From the NCBI RefSeq assembly GCF_002890915.1, contig NZ_POUT01000010.1:96218-160217 (forward strand): a DNA stretch of 64,000 nucleotides. The letters are read 5' to 3'. The notes beneath the pieces are model-generated. The model was not told the origin of the DNA. It searched no databases and saw only the letters and a list, made by a program, of their open reading frames with translations. Made by a program: the position numbers and the translations under genes. This DNA is from Stutzerimonas stutzeri. Its GTDB lineage: Bacteria; Pseudomonadota; Gammaproteobacteria; Pseudomonadales; Pseudomonadaceae. Numbering within the stretch: position 1 is the first letter of the stretch; each line of letters opens with the position of its first letter. Shown here piece after piece: positions 8,990 to 19,306 of the stretch.

Positions 8990-10000
8990 TCAGATTCCCC
9001 CGAGGGTCGCCACCAGCACGGCCTTGATGGTGTGCATGCGGTTCTCGGCCTGGTCGAAGGCGATGCAGGCCGGCGATTCGAACACCTCGTCGGTGACCTC
9101 GATGCCGCCGGCCAGCTGTGGATGATGCCGAACGACCTCCTGGCCGATCCGGGTCTCGGCGTTGTGAAAGGCCGGCAGGCAATGCATGAATTTCACCCGT
9201 GGGTTGCCGCTGGCCTTCATCAACCGGGCGTTGACCTGATAGGGCAACAACTGGCCGATGCGCTCGCCCCAGGCCTCGACCGGCTCGCCCATCGACACCC
9301 AGACGTCGGTGTGAATGAAGTCGACGCCCCGCACCGCTTCGCGCGGATCGTCGGTGAGCGTCAGGCGGGCGCCGGACTGCTCGGCGAAGGCCTGGCAGGC
9401 GGCGATGTGCTCGGCGCTCGGCCAGAGTGCCTTGGGCGCGCCGATCCGCACGTCCATGCCCAGCTTGGCGCCGACCAGCAGCAGCGAATTGCCCATGTTG
9501 TTGCGGGCATCGCCGACGTAGGCGTAGCTATTCTCGTGCAGCGGCTTGTCGCTGTGCTCGCGCATGGTCAGCACGTCGGCGAGCATCTGGGTCGGGTGGT
9601 ATTCGTCGGTCAGGCCGTTGAACACCGGCACGCCGGAAAACTGCGCCAGTTCCTCGACGACGTGCTGGCTGTAGCCACGGTATTCGATGGCATCGTACAT
9701 GCGCCCGAGCACGCGGGCGGTGTCCTTCATGGTTTCCTTGTGGCCGATCTGCGAGGTGGCCGGATCGATATAGGTGACGTTGGCGCCCTGGTCGTAGGCG
9801 GCCACCTCGAACGCGCAACGGGTGCGGGTGGAGGTCTTCTCGAAGATCAGCGCGATGTTCTTGCCCTTGAGGTGCTGATGTTCGATTCCGCTGTACTTGG
9901 CGCGCTTGAGGTCCTGGGACAGGTCGAGCAGGTAGCGCAGCTCCCGCTCGCTGTGGTGGGTCAGGCTGAGCAGGCTGCGGTTGTGCAGGTTGAAGGCCAT
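8990..10000 (-). CDS. arcB: Ornithine carbamoyltransferase, catabolic
   Basis: A 336-residue transcarbamylase that phosphorolyses citrulline to ornithine and carbamoyl phosphate. The carbamoyl-phosphate loop is EKTSTRTRCAFE and the ornithine/catalytic motif MHCLPAFHN. Start taken at MAFNLHNRSLL, matching the length of the Pseudomonas catabolic enzyme and preceded by GAGGT; an upstream in-frame ATG exists but lies inside the arcA end. The gap to arcA is only 10 bp. The anabolic ArgF paralogue would be elsewhere. Confidence 0.95.
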   Translation of the reverse strand: MAFNLHNRSLLSLTHHSERELRYLLDLSQDLKRAKYSGIEHQHLKGKNIALIFEKTSTRTRCAFEVAAYDQGANVTYIDPATSQIGHKETMKDTARVLGRMYDAIEYRGYSQHVVEELAQFSGVPVFNGLTDEYHPTQMLADVLTMREHSDKPLHENSYAYVGDARNNMGNSLLLVGAKLGMDVRIGAPKALWPSAEHIAACQAFAEQSGARLTLTDDPREAVRGVDFIHTDVWVSMGEPVEAWGERIGQLLPYQVNARLMKASGNPRVKFMHCLPAFHNAETRIGQEVVRHHPQLAGGIEVTDEVFESPACIAFDQAENRMHTIKAVLVATLGGI

Positions 10001-10010
10001 CGCGGTTACC

Positions 10011-11267
10011 TCAGTAATCGACGGGGTCACGGACGATCGGGCAGGTCATGCAGTGGCCGCCGCCGCGTCCGCGGCCCAGTTCGCTGGCATCGATGGTGAT
10101 GACCTCGACGCCGGCCTTGCGCAGCAGGGTGTTGGTGTAGGTGTTGCGGTCGTAGCCGATCACCACGCCGGGCTCCAGCGCCACCACGTTGTTGCCGTCG
10201 TCCCATTGTTCGCGCTCGGCCTCGTAGCTGTCACCGCCGGTCTGCACCGTGCGCAGCTGCTGTATGCCGAGCGCCTCGGCGACCACCTCGAGAAAGCCCT
10301 TTTCCTCGCGGCGCAGGTCGATGCCGCCGGGCTTGCTCTCGTCCGGGCGCAGGCTGAAGGAGGTGATGGCCTGTACCGCTTCGGGGTAGATGGTCACCAG
10401 GTCGCGGTCGCAGAAGCTGAATACCGTATCCAGGTGCATCGATGAACGGCCGACCGGCAGGCCGGCGACGATCACCCGCTCGGCCGCGCCCTGCTGGAAC
10501 AGCGATTGCGCCAGCTGGCCGATGGCCTGGCGCGAGGAGCGCTCGCCCATGCCGATCAGCACCACGCCGTTGCCGATCGGCATGACGTCGCCGCCTTCCA
10601 GGGTGGCGAGGCCATGGTCCAGGTCCGGGTCGCCGTACCAGACCTTGAAATCGGCGTTGGCGAAGGTGGGGTGGAACTTGTAGATCGCGGCGGCCAGGAC
10701 CGTTTCCTGGCGGCGCGCGGTCCAGTGCATGGGGTTGAGCGTCACGCCACCGTAGATCCAGCAGGTGGTGTCGCGGGTGAACAGCGTATTCGGCAGCGGC
10801 GGCAGGATGAAACTGGAGTGGCCGAGGTAGTCGCGGAACATCCGCACGATCTCGCCGCTGTGGGTGCCGGGCAGGTCGTCGCCGGAGATGCCGCCGATGA
10901 GATGCTCGGCAAGCTGGCGCGGTTCGAGTTCCTGCAGCCAGGCGCGGACTTCGTCGTGCAGGCCCAGGCCGATGAGGTTGGGCGTCAGCTTGCGGTCGAG
11001 AAGCCAGCGTTTCGCTTCGGCATCGTGCAGGATGTCGGTGAGCAGGTTGTGCATTTCCAGCACTTCGACGCCACGTTCGCGCATCTTGGTGACGAAATCG
11101 AAGTGATCGCGCTTGGCCTGACTGACCCAAAGTACGTCGTCGAACAGCAACTCGTCGCAGTTGGACGGGGTGAGCCGTTGATGAGCCAGGCCCGGTGAGC
11201 AGACCAGTACCTTGCGCAGCTTGCCGACCTCGGAGTGCACGCCGAGTTGCTGGGTTGGGGTAGCCAT
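10011..11267 (-). CDS. arcA: Arginine deiminase
   Basis: A 418-residue guanidino-modifying enzyme that hydrolyses arginine to citrulline and ammonia, the first step of anaerobic arginine fermentation. The motifs LFTRDT, EGGDVM and C-terminal GRGGGHCMTCP, with the catalytic Cys, are all present. The start at MATPTQQLGVHSEVG gives the usual length and follows GGAGA. The 47-bp gap to arcD holds a strong hairpin that may mark an mRNA processing point. Confidence 0.96.
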   Translation of the reverse strand: MATPTQQLGVHSEVGKLRKVLVCSPGLAHQRLTPSNCDELLFDDVLWVSQAKRDHFDFVTKMRERGVEVLEMHNLLTDILHDAEAKRWLLDRKLTPNLIGLGLHDEVRAWLQELEPRQLAEHLIGGISGDDLPGTHSGEIVRMFRDYLGHSSFILPPLPNTLFTRDTTCWIYGGVTLNPMHWTARRQETVLAAAIYKFHPTFANADFKVWYGDPDLDHGLATLEGGDVMPIGNGVVLIGMGERSSRQAIGQLAQSLFQQGAAERVIVAGLPVGRSSMHLDTVFSFCDRDLVTIYPEAVQAITSFSLRPDESKPGGIDLRREEKGFLEVVAEALGIQQLRTVQTGGDSYEAEREQWDDGNNVVALEPGVVIGYDRNTYTNTLLRKAGVEVITIDASELGRGRGGGHCMTCPIVRDPVDY

Positions 11268-11287
11268 CGGAAATCTCCTTGCACGGG

Positions 11288-11308
11288 CTGGCCCCGCGGA
11301 GGGGCCAG
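11288..11308 (-). other. Intercistronic hairpin between arcD and arcA
   Basis: A perfect 8-bp inverted repeat CTGGCCCC / GGGGCCAG with a 5-nt loop fills the arcD-arcA gap. No T-run follows on the reverse strand, so it is not a simple terminator. In Pseudomonas aeruginosa the arcDABC transcript is known to be processed in its intercistronic regions; this hairpin could protect the 5' end of a processed arcABC message (inference). Confidence 0.6.
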
Positions 11309-11314
11309 GGTGGG

Positions 11315-12742
11315 TCAAAGGGTCAGGAAGCCGTCATGCAGGCCGTAGGCCGCGATCAGCGCACCCACGAGCACGCCGGCGAAGATGAGCTTCTCCAGCG
11401 TGGTGAACACTGGCTGGCCCAGTTCGCGCTTGGCCTTGGCGAAAAACAGCGCGCCAGGCGCATAGAGCAGGGCCGACAGCAGCAGGTACTGGATGCCGCC
11501 GGCATAGAGCAGCCATGCGGCGTAGAGCAGGGCGACCAGCGCGATCAGCAGATCCTTGCGGCGTTCGCCGGGGGCGTTCTCGTAGGTTTCGCCACGCCAG
11601 CTGACCAGCACCGCATAGGCGGCCGACCAGAAGTACGGCACCAGGATCATCGAGGTGGCCAGGTACAGCAGGTTGAGGTACGTCGCGTCGTTGAACAGGG
11701 TGATGATCAGCATCAGCTGGATCAGGCCATTGGACAACCACAGCGCGTTGCTCGGGACCTGCTTGGCGTTTTCCTTGCGCAGGAAGGTCGGCATGGTGTG
11801 GTCGCGCGCCCCGGCGAAGAGTATCTCGGCACAGAGCAGCGTCCATGCCAGCAACCCGCCGAGCAGCGAGATGACCAGCCCGACGCTGATCAGCAGCGCG
11901 CCCCAGCGCCCGACCACGTGCTCCAGCACGCCGGCCATGGAGGGGTTCTTCAGCGCGGCCAGTTCCGGCTGGCTCAGGATGCCCATCGACAGCACGTTCA
12001 CCAGCACCAGAAGCAGCAGTACGGCGTAGAAGCCGATGACGGTCGCCTTGCCGATATCACGGCGATTCTGCGCGCGTGCCGAATAGATGTTGGCGCCCTC
12101 GATACCGATGAACACCCAGACGGTGACCAGCATCATGCCGCGTACCTGGTCCATCACGCTGCCCAGCTCGAGGTTGCCCGCACCCCAGAAGTCGGCACTG
12201 AACACTTCGACCTTGAAGGCGAGGGCGGCAATCACGATGAACAGCACCAGCGGCACGACCTTGGCGATGGTGGTGATCAGGTTGAGGAAAGCCGCTTCCT
12301 TGATGCCGTTGAGTACCAGGAAATGGATGCCCCACAGCAGCAGCGAGGCGCAGATGATGGCGGCCGGGGTGTTGCCTTCGCCGAAGGCCGGGAAGAACAG
12401 CCCCAGGGTGCTGAACAGCAGGACCAGGTAGCTGACGTTGCCGATCCAGGCGCTGATCCAGTAGCCCCAGGCCGAGGAAAAGCCCATGTAGTCGCCGAAT
12501 CCGGCCTTGGCATAGGCATAGACGCCGGTATCCAGTTCCGGCTTGCGGTTGGCCAGGGTCTGAAAGACGAAAGCAAGGGTCAGCATGCCGATCCCGGTGA
12601 TCGCCCAGCCGATCAATACCGCACCGGCCCCCGCACTGGCCGCCATGTTCTGCGGTAGCGAGAAGATACCGCCGCCGATCATCGAACCGACCACCAGTGC
12701 AATCAGGGCACTGAGGCGGAGTTTTTGCGCTGATTCCGACAT
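11315..12742 (-). CDS. arcD: Arginine/ornithine antiporter
   Basis: A 475-residue APC-superfamily transporter with about 12-13 membrane segments, beginning LRLSALIALVVGSMIGGGIFSLP, whose GSMIGGGIF motif is the substrate-binding loop of basic amino-acid antiporters. It exchanges external arginine for internal ornithine, so the arginine deiminase pathway runs without energy cost for uptake. First gene of the operon; a GGGAG ribosome site lies upstream. In pseudomonads the operon is driven by Anr under low oxygen; candidate sites here are weak. Confidence 0.94.
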   Translation of the reverse strand: MSESAQKLRLSALIALVVGSMIGGGIFSLPQNMAASAGAGAVLIGWAITGIGMLTLAFVFQTLANRKPELDTGVYAYAKAGFGDYMGFSSAWGYWISAWIGNVSYLVLLFSTLGLFFPAFGEGNTPAAIICASLLLWGIHFLVLNGIKEAAFLNLITTIAKVVPLVLFIVIAALAFKVEVFSADFWGAGNLELGSVMDQVRGMMLVTVWVFIGIEGANIYSARAQNRRDIGKATVIGFYAVLLLLVLVNVLSMGILSQPELAALKNPSMAGVLEHVVGRWGALLISVGLVISLLGGLLAWTLLCAEILFAGARDHTMPTFLRKENAKQVPSNALWLSNGLIQLMLIITLFNDATYLNLLYLATSMILVPYFWSAAYAVLVSWRGETYENAPGERRKDLLIALVALLYAAWLLYAGGIQYLLLSALLYAPGALFFAKAKRELGQPVFTTLEKLIFAGVLVGALIAAYGLHDGFLTL

Positions 12743-13084
12743 TTTACGTGCTCCCTACGGATGTCCTGTCTCATTAAGCGCACGCATGGCAATCGCCGAA
12801 ATGACTTGGATCAGCATTTGTCAATTATCCGCTGGTCGAGTCAACGGTAATGGCGAGGCATGGCAGGCGAATGACCATGGCGCCGGAAGAAGCGGGATGC
12901 GAGGGCTGGAAGGCGACCGCCCATCGGCGTTCTGTGCGCACTTCGTCGGTTGCTGCAGGCCGTCTTATGATCTCGATCAGTTGCTTGGCTTGTTGATCGG
13001 CCAGCCGGATGTTTTTTTTGGTAGAGTTCGCTCCTGAAAAGCGCGCAGCCAGCCAGCTTTCAATACAGTCAATGAGGTGTCTGC
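12743..13084. other. Divergent arcD-gacA promoter region
   Basis: This 342-bp gap separates arcD (reverse) from gacA (forward). It holds GTCAA half-sites at 12820-12824 and 12840-12844 (TTGAC on the arcD strand), a CTTAAT stretch that could serve as an arcD -10, and at 12967-12980 the sequence ATGATCTCGATCAG. The last matches the Anr/Fnr dyad TTGAT-N4-ATCAA at 8 of 10 positions but lies 225 bp from arcD. A run of eight T starts near 13011, before gacA. No gene is seen. Confidence 0.45.
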
Positions 13085-13728
13085 TTGATTAGGGTGCTGG
13101 TGGTCGACGACCACGATCTGGTTCGCACAGGCATCAGTCGCATGCTGGGGGATATCGATGGGCTGCAAGTCATTGGGCAGGCGGATTCTGGCGAAGAGGC
13201 CATCAAGAAGGCCCGCGAACTCAAGCCCGATGTGGTCCTGATGGACGTGAAGATGCCGGGCATCGGTGGCCTCGAGGCGACTCGCAAGCTTCTGCGCAGC
13301 TATCCCGACCTGAAGGTCATCGCAGTGACTATCTGCGAAGAGGATCCTTTCCCCACCCGCCTGCTGCAGGCCGGCGCGGCGGGTTATCTGACCAAGGGCG
13401 CGGCGCTCGATGAAATGGTCCAGGCCATTCGCATGGTCTTCGGCGGCCAGCGCTACATCAGCCCGCAGATCGCCCAGCAGCTGGCACTGAAGTCGTTCCA
13501 GCCGCAGCTCAGCGAGTCGCCCTTCGATCTGCTTTCCGAACGGGAAATCCAGATCGCGCTGATGATCGCCAACTGCCAGAAGGTGCAGAGCATCTCCGAC
13601 AAGCTCTGCCTCTCGCCGAAGACGGTCAACACCTACCGCTACCGCATCTTCGAGAAGCTTTCGATCACCAGTGACGTCGAACTGGCCCTGCTGGCGGTTC
13701 GTCACGGGATGGTCGATACCGTCAACTG

Positions 13729-13729
<1 letters not shown>
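13085..13729 (+). CDS. gacA: Response regulator GacA
   Basis: A 214-residue NarL/FixJ-type regulator. The N-terminal receiver has the acidic pocket D8/D9 and phospho-Asp at D54 (VVLMDVKMPGIGG). The C-terminal LuxR-type helix-turn-helix reads SLKTVNTYR-like (CLSPKTVNTYRYRIFEKL). It is phosphorylated by GacS and drives rsmY/rsmZ-type small RNAs controlling secondary metabolism and virulence in pseudomonads. The start is TTG with GAGGTG seven bases upstream, the usual start for Pseudomonas GacA. Its TGA overlaps the uvrC ATG, the conserved gacA-uvrC coupling. Confidence 0.97.
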
Positions 13730-15552
<1,823 letters not shown>

Positions 15553-15585
15553 ACTCTCCTCGAATTCCGCCGATCAGTGGTACCG

Positions 15586-16143
15586 ATGAATATCCCAAAC
15601 CTGCTCACCGTACTGCGCGTGCTGCTGATACCCATCTTCATCCTGTTGTTCTACCTGCCGTTCTACTGGAGCTACCTGGCCGCCAGCGCAGTGTTCACCG
15701 TGGCCGCACTGACCGACTGGCTCGACGGCTACCTGGCACGTCGGCTGGAGCAGAGCACGCCGTTCGGCGCCTTCCTCGATCCGGTCGCCGACAAGCTGAT
15801 GGTGGCGGTGGCCCTGGTGCTGCTGGTCGAGGAGCACGGCAATCTCTGGCTGACCTTGCCGGCGGCGATCATCATCGGCCGCGAGATCGTGGTGTCGGCG
15901 CTGCGCGAATGGATGGCGGAACTCGGCGCCAGGGCGCAGGTGGCGGTCTCCAACCTGGGCAAGTGGAAGACCGCCGCGCAGATGGTGGCCCTGGTGATCC
16001 TGCTGGCCAACCCGCCGCAGCCGACGATCTGGGTCGGAATCGGATATGCGCTGCTGATCGTCGCGGCCGGCCTGACGCTGTGGTCGATGGTCAACTACCT
16101 GATCGCCGCATGGCCGCACCTGAGCACCACGGAAAAGAAATAA
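15586..16143 (+). CDS. pgsA: CDP-diacylglycerol-glycerol-3-phosphate 3-phosphatidyltransferase
   Basis: A 185-residue inner-membrane enzyme making phosphatidylglycerol phosphate. The CDP-alcohol phosphotransferase signature D-G-x2-A-R-x8-G-x3-D-x3-D is visible as DWLDGYLARRLEQSTPFGA followed by FLDPVADK. Five or so membrane segments. The ATG at 15586 (MNIPNLLTVLRV) is preferred over a GTG three codons upstream because it matches the family start. Same strand as uvrC, probably co-transcribed. Confidence 0.95.
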   Translation: MNIPNLLTVLRVLLIPIFILLFYLPFYWSYLAASAVFTVAALTDWLDGYLARRLEQSTPFGAFLDPVADKLMVAVALVLLVEEHGNLWLTLPAAIIIGREIVVSALREWMAELGARAQVAVSNLGKWKTAAQMVALVILLANPPQPTIWVGIGYALLIVAAGLTLWSMVNYLIAAWPHLSTTEKK

Positions 16144-16212
16144 AAACTTTTTTAATCAAAGGCTTGACGGCAGCATTCGATGGTATAGAATGGCGCCCGT
16201 CACCAAGACAAC

Positions 16213-16288
<76 letters not shown>

Positions 16289-16295
16289 GTTTGCA

Positions 16296-16330
16296 GACTG
16301 CGCCGCAGGAAATTGCGGCGCAGTCGTTTT
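16296..16330 (+). terminator. Strong hairpin between tRNA-Gly and tRNA-Cys
   Basis: GACTGCGCCGCA (16296-16307) and its exact complement (16314-16325) form a 12-bp stem with a 6-nt loop, followed by GTTTT. It lies between two tRNA genes that are often co-transcribed. It may be a partial terminator or a processing element. Confidence 0.6.
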
Positions 16331-16332
16331 GA

Positions 16333-16406
16333 GGCCGGTTGGCAGAGTGGTTATGCAGCGGATTGCAAATCCGTGTACGCCGGTTCGATTCCGACATCGG
16401 CCTCCA
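16333..16406 (+). tRNA. tRNA-Cys (anticodon GCA)
   Basis: A 74-nt cloverleaf starting GGCCGGTTGGCAGAGTGG, with anticodon stem-loop GCGGATTGCAAATCCGT (anticodon GCA) and T-arm GTTCGATTC, ending with encoded TCCA. The neighbourhood gacA-uvrC-pgsA-tRNA-Gly-tRNA-Cys is conserved in Pseudomonas. Confidence 0.96.
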
Positions 16407-16417
16407 TCTTAAAAGAA

Positions 16418-16448
16418 CCCCAAGCAGCTCGTTTGCTTGGGTTTTTTT
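16418..16448 (+). terminator. Rho-independent terminator after tRNA-Cys
   Basis: CCCAAGCA (16419-16426) pairs with TGCTTGGG (16434-16441), with a 7-nt loop followed by TTTTTTTCTTTT. A classic intrinsic terminator closing the pgsA/tRNA transcription unit. Confidence 0.92.
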
Positions 16449-16574
16449 CTTTTGCAGCGATGGCGCCGCAAGGCGAGCACTCGCTCAGCCGTTACGGCTG
16501 ACCATATATCCGAAACCCGGTTGCGCCGGCAGGGCTTTCTATACTTGAAGGACCGCTCCCAGAGGAGAGCCGCC

Positions 16575-16820
16575 ATGCGCCGCCTGCTTGGTTTCACCCT
16601 CGCTGCCGTCTTCAGTACTTCACTGTTCGCCATGCATTGCCCAATGGACATGGCGAAGATCGATGAGCAACTGCAGAACAACCCGCCAGAAGATGCCGCC
16701 ACGCTCGCCCAGGTCAAGGATCTGCGGGCGCAGGGCGAGGAACTGCACAATGCCGGCAAGCATGCCGAAGCGGTGGAGGTCCTGGGGCAGGCGTTGGATC
16801 TGCTGGGCTCGAATCCCTGA
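16575..16820 (+). CDS. Small exported protein with helical repeat-like C-terminus, unknown function
   Basis: An 81-residue protein. The ATG at 16575 follows GAGGAGAG and gives a signal peptide (MRRLLGFTLAAVFSTSLFA) cleaved before MHCPMDM. The mature part is predicted helical and ends in a TPR-like helix (AGKHAEAVEVLGQALDLL). The CPMDM start could bind a metal, but this is only suggestive. It lies alone between the tRNA-Cys terminator and the arsenic cluster, convergent with the next small gene. Confidence 0.6.
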   Translation: MRRLLGFTLAAVFSTSLFAMHCPMDMAKIDEQLQNNPPEDAATLAQVKDLRAQGEELHNAGKHAEAVEVLGQALDLLGSNP

Positions 16821-16827
16821 GAACGCT

Positions 16828-17022
16828 TCAGCGCGTGCGGCGAAGGCCGGCCAATAGCCAGAACGGCAGGCCCAGTATCGGGAAAACGGCAATGCCGATA
16901 GCCCAGAGCGCTTTGGCGCCTACGGTTCTGTCGCTTTTGAAGACGCTGATGATCGCCAGCAGATCAAGCGTTATCAGCAGGACCATTGCGGCGATGACCA
17001 GGTAAGTCATCGAGTCGGACAC
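16828..17022 (-). CDS. Small membrane protein of PLDc_N (phospholipase D-nuclease N-terminal) type
   Basis: A 64-residue protein with two hydrophobic helices (YLVIAAMVLLITLDLLAIISV and LWAIGIAVFPILGLPFWLLAG) around a short charged loop. The W-x(n)-FPILGLPFWLL pattern is typical of the PLDc_N membrane domain found as stand-alone small proteins. No catalytic domain is present. Role unknown. Confidence 0.55.
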   Translation of the reverse strand: MSDSMTYLVIAAMVLLITLDLLAIISVFKSDRTVGAKALWAIGIAVFPILGLPFWLLAGLRRTR

Positions 17023-17134
17023 GGCTTGTCTCCACAGCGCTGCTACTCATCAGGCCACGAGCATCGCCTGCTGGTTCCGCGGAGCGATAGCTGGCCTGCC
17101 GTGCGCCCCGTCGGGGCGCGCAACGGGCGTTGTC

Positions 17135-18214
17135 TCAAGCCGCTGATAATGCCTGGTTGTACCAATCCCGACTGTGGTTGATGCTGCGTACCAGCCAGAG
17201 CATCAGTGGCACTTCGATCAGTACGCCGACCACGGTGGCCAATGCCGCGCCCGAGTCGAAGCCGTAGAGCACGATTGCGACGGCGACTGCCAGCTCGAAG
17301 AAGTTCGAGGCGCCAATCATCGTCGACGGCCCGGCCACGTCGTGGCGAACCTTGAAGCTGCGGTTGAGCCAATAGCCGAGTCCCGCGATGAACAGCGTTT
17401 GCAGCAGGATCGGCACGGCGAGCATGGCAATGATCAGCGGCTGGGCGACGATGGCTTTGCCTTGGAAGGAGAACAGCAGGACCAGGGTCGCCAGCAGGGC
17501 GACGATGGCAAATGGCGAAACCTTCGCCAGTGCCGTCTGGAACGCGCGTTCGCCGCGTTTCATCAGCCGCGCACGGATGAACTGGGCGATGGCCAGTGGA
17601 ATGACGATGTACATCACCACGGAGAGCAGCAGGGTGTCCCACGGAACCGGGATCGACGAGACACCCAGCAACAGGGCGACGATGGGGGCGAAGGCGAATA
17701 TCATCACCACGTCGTTCAAGGCCACCTGGGTCAGGGTGAAGTTGGCGTTGCCACTGCACAGATTGCTCCAGACGAAGACCATCGCCGTGCACGGTGCGGC
17801 ACCGAGCAGGATCAACCCCGCCATGTAGCTGTCCAGCTCCGTCGCGGGCAGCCAGGGCGCGAAGATGTGCTTGATGAACAGCCAGCCCAGTAGAGCCATG
17901 GTGAAGGGCTTGATCGCCCAGTTGACGAACAGGGTGATGCCCATGCTCGTGCGCTGGGCATAGACCTCCCGCAGCGCCGAGAAATCGATCTTCATCAGCA
18001 TGGGGATGATCATCACCCAGATCAGCAGGCCGACCGGAATGTTCACGTGGGCGATTTCCAGCGCGCCGATCGCATGTGCAACTGCAGGCAGGCCCAGGCC
18101 GAGCAGGGTGCCGGCAACGATGCAGAGAAACACCCATAGCGTCAGATAGCGCTCGAAGAATCCGAGCGGTGCACCAGCAGCCTTCTTGCCGAGCGCTTCG
18201 CATTGGCTGGACAT
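17135..18214 (-). CDS. acr3: Arsenite efflux transporter, Acr3 family
   Basis: A 359-residue, ten-helix transporter that extrudes arsenite. Family hallmarks visible: the N-terminal LTLWVFLCIVAGTLLGL, and the conserved WSNLCSGNANFTLTQVALND segment with the essential Cys. It is transcribed away from arsC-arsR-arsH, sharing a 244-bp divergent promoter region that contains two matching dyads. In many genomes this gene is annotated arsB although it is unrelated to the ArsB antiporter family. Confidence 0.93.
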   Translation of the reverse strand: MSSQCEALGKKAAGAPLGFFERYLTLWVFLCIVAGTLLGLGLPAVAHAIGALEIAHVNIPVGLLIWVMIIPMLMKIDFSALREVYAQRTSMGITLFVNWAIKPFTMALLGWLFIKHIFAPWLPATELDSYMAGLILLGAAPCTAMVFVWSNLCSGNANFTLTQVALNDVVMIFAFAPIVALLLGVSSIPVPWDTLLLSVVMYIVIPLAIAQFIRARLMKRGERAFQTALAKVSPFAIVALLATLVLLFSFQGKAIVAQPLIIAMLAVPILLQTLFIAGLGYWLNRSFKVRHDVAGPSTMIGASNFFELAVAVAIVLYGFDSGAALATVVGVLIEVPLMLWLVRSINHSRDWYNQALSAA

Positions 18215-18458
18215 CTGTTTCTACCTTCTTGCAGCTTGATATCGAACGGGGCGGGGCGCGGAGCTGACCTCGGCGGTGCCGCTGGCAGGCTCTCGTGTGT
18301 TGATATGCGCTAAATAATATATCTGTTGTGCACTATACGCCCGCAGCTCTGTGCTGAGCAAATCAGGACTTTCCCTAGTCATCAGAAATGAACGACGGGG
18401 CTTTACGGAATATGCAGCAGGCAATATATTCGCCAAAGCGTATTCGCAGGAGCTTGCC
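18215..18458. promoter_or_regulatory. Divergent ars promoter region with two N12 dyads (candidate ArsR operators)
   Basis: Two AT-rich inverted repeats of the same form occur here: GATAT-N12-ATATC at 18302-18323 and GAATAT-N12-ATATTC at 18408-18431. One lies on the acr3 side (88 bp from its ATG), the other 28 bp before the arsC ATG. ArsR-family repressors bind AT-rich dyads of about this size, and arsR is the second gene of the forward operon, so these are good candidates for its two operators. The assignment is inference from position and symmetry. Confidence 0.5.
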
Positions 18459-18872
18459 ATGACTTGCAAAACTCGCGTGCTGTTCGTCTGCGTTGCCAAC
18501 TCGGCGCGCTCCCTGCTGGCCGAGGCCCTGCTGCGCCATACCGATGCGGAGCATTTCGAGGCGTTCAGTGCCGGGACTGCACCGACGCAGGTCGATCCTC
18601 ATGCGCTGGCGGCACTGCACCATCTTGGCGTATCGACAGCCGGGTTGCGCAGCAAGTCGCTGGCGGAACTGGAAGGGCAGCAGTTCGACTACGTCATCAC
18701 GCTGTGCGACAAGTCATCGCTGGAATGCCATGCGCTGCCGGGCGCCGGCGAGTACATCGCCTGGAATTTCGAGGACCCAGCCAGCAGCGAACAACCGGAC
18801 GCCTATCGTCACACCCTTCATGAGATTCACGAGCGCATCAAGATGTTCGTGCTGGTAAGGAACAAACACTGA
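18459..18872 (+). CDS. arsC: Arsenate reductase, low-molecular-weight phosphatase fold (thioredoxin-type ArsC)
   Basis: A 137-residue LMW-phosphatase-fold protein. The P-loop CX5R is C11-VANSA-R17 (FVCVANSARS), and C83/C90 form the CX6C pair (LCDKSSLEC) that, with the P-loop Cys, gives the three-Cys relay of thioredoxin-coupled arsenate reductases. It reduces arsenate to arsenite for Acr3. The ATG at 18459 with GGAG eight bases upstream is preferred over a longer frame that runs back into the promoter. The gene lies 11 bp before arsR. Confidence 0.82.
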   Translation: MTCKTRVLFVCVANSARSLLAEALLRHTDAEHFEAFSAGTAPTQVDPHALAALHHLGVSTAGLRSKSLAELEGQQFDYVITLCDKSSLECHALPGAGEYIAWNFEDPASSEQPDAYRHTLHEIHERIKMFVLVRNKH

Positions 18873-18883
18873 AGAGTTCTTCG

Positions 18884-19240
18884 ATGATCGAGCACCTGAC
18901 ACCCACCACCGTATTCAAATGCCTGGCGGACGAAACCCGGGCCCGTATCGCCCTGCTGATCGCTCGCGAAGGGGAGCTGTGTGTCTGCGAGCTGACCTGC
19001 GCACTGGACGAAAGCCAGCCGAAGATTTCCCGGCATCTGGCTTTGTTGCGTGGTTGTGGCTTGTTGGAGGATCGACGCCAGGGGCAGTGGGTCTATTACC
19101 GTTTGCATCCGCACCTGCCCGATTGGGTGAGCGACATGCTCCAACCGGTCATCATCGCCAACAAGAACTGGCTGAGCAGCAACGTCCAGCGCCTGGAAAA
19201 CATGCGCAACCGGCCGGAGCGCTCCAGCGCCTGCGCCTGA
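18884..19240 (+). CDS. arsR: Arsenic-responsive repressor ArsR
   Basis: A 118-residue winged-helix ArsR/SmtB repressor. The metalloid site ELCVCEL (C33, C35) lies in the first recognition region, as in plasmid ArsR. The helix-turn-helix reads ALDESQPKISRHLALLRG. Arsenite binding to the Cys pair releases DNA. It sits 11 bp after arsC, so it represses its own operon and probably the divergent acr3. The C-terminus ends in SSACA, a further Cys of unknown use. Confidence 0.92.
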   Translation: MIEHLTPTTVFKCLADETRARIALLIAREGELCVCELTCALDESQPKISRHLALLRGCGLLEDRRQGQWVYYRLHPHLPDWVSDMLQPVIIANKNWLSSNVQRLENMRNRPERSSACA

Positions 19241-19306
19241 TTACGTGTACGACGATGCCTGGCGGAGCCTGCACCGTTGCCTGCCAACCACCTTCAGGAC
19301 GGCTTC

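Noticed and set aside
17100..17122. GCGCCCC/GGGGCGC hairpin downstream of acr3
   Set aside because: Short stem, 3-nt loop and no T-run on the reverse strand; too weak to call a terminator.
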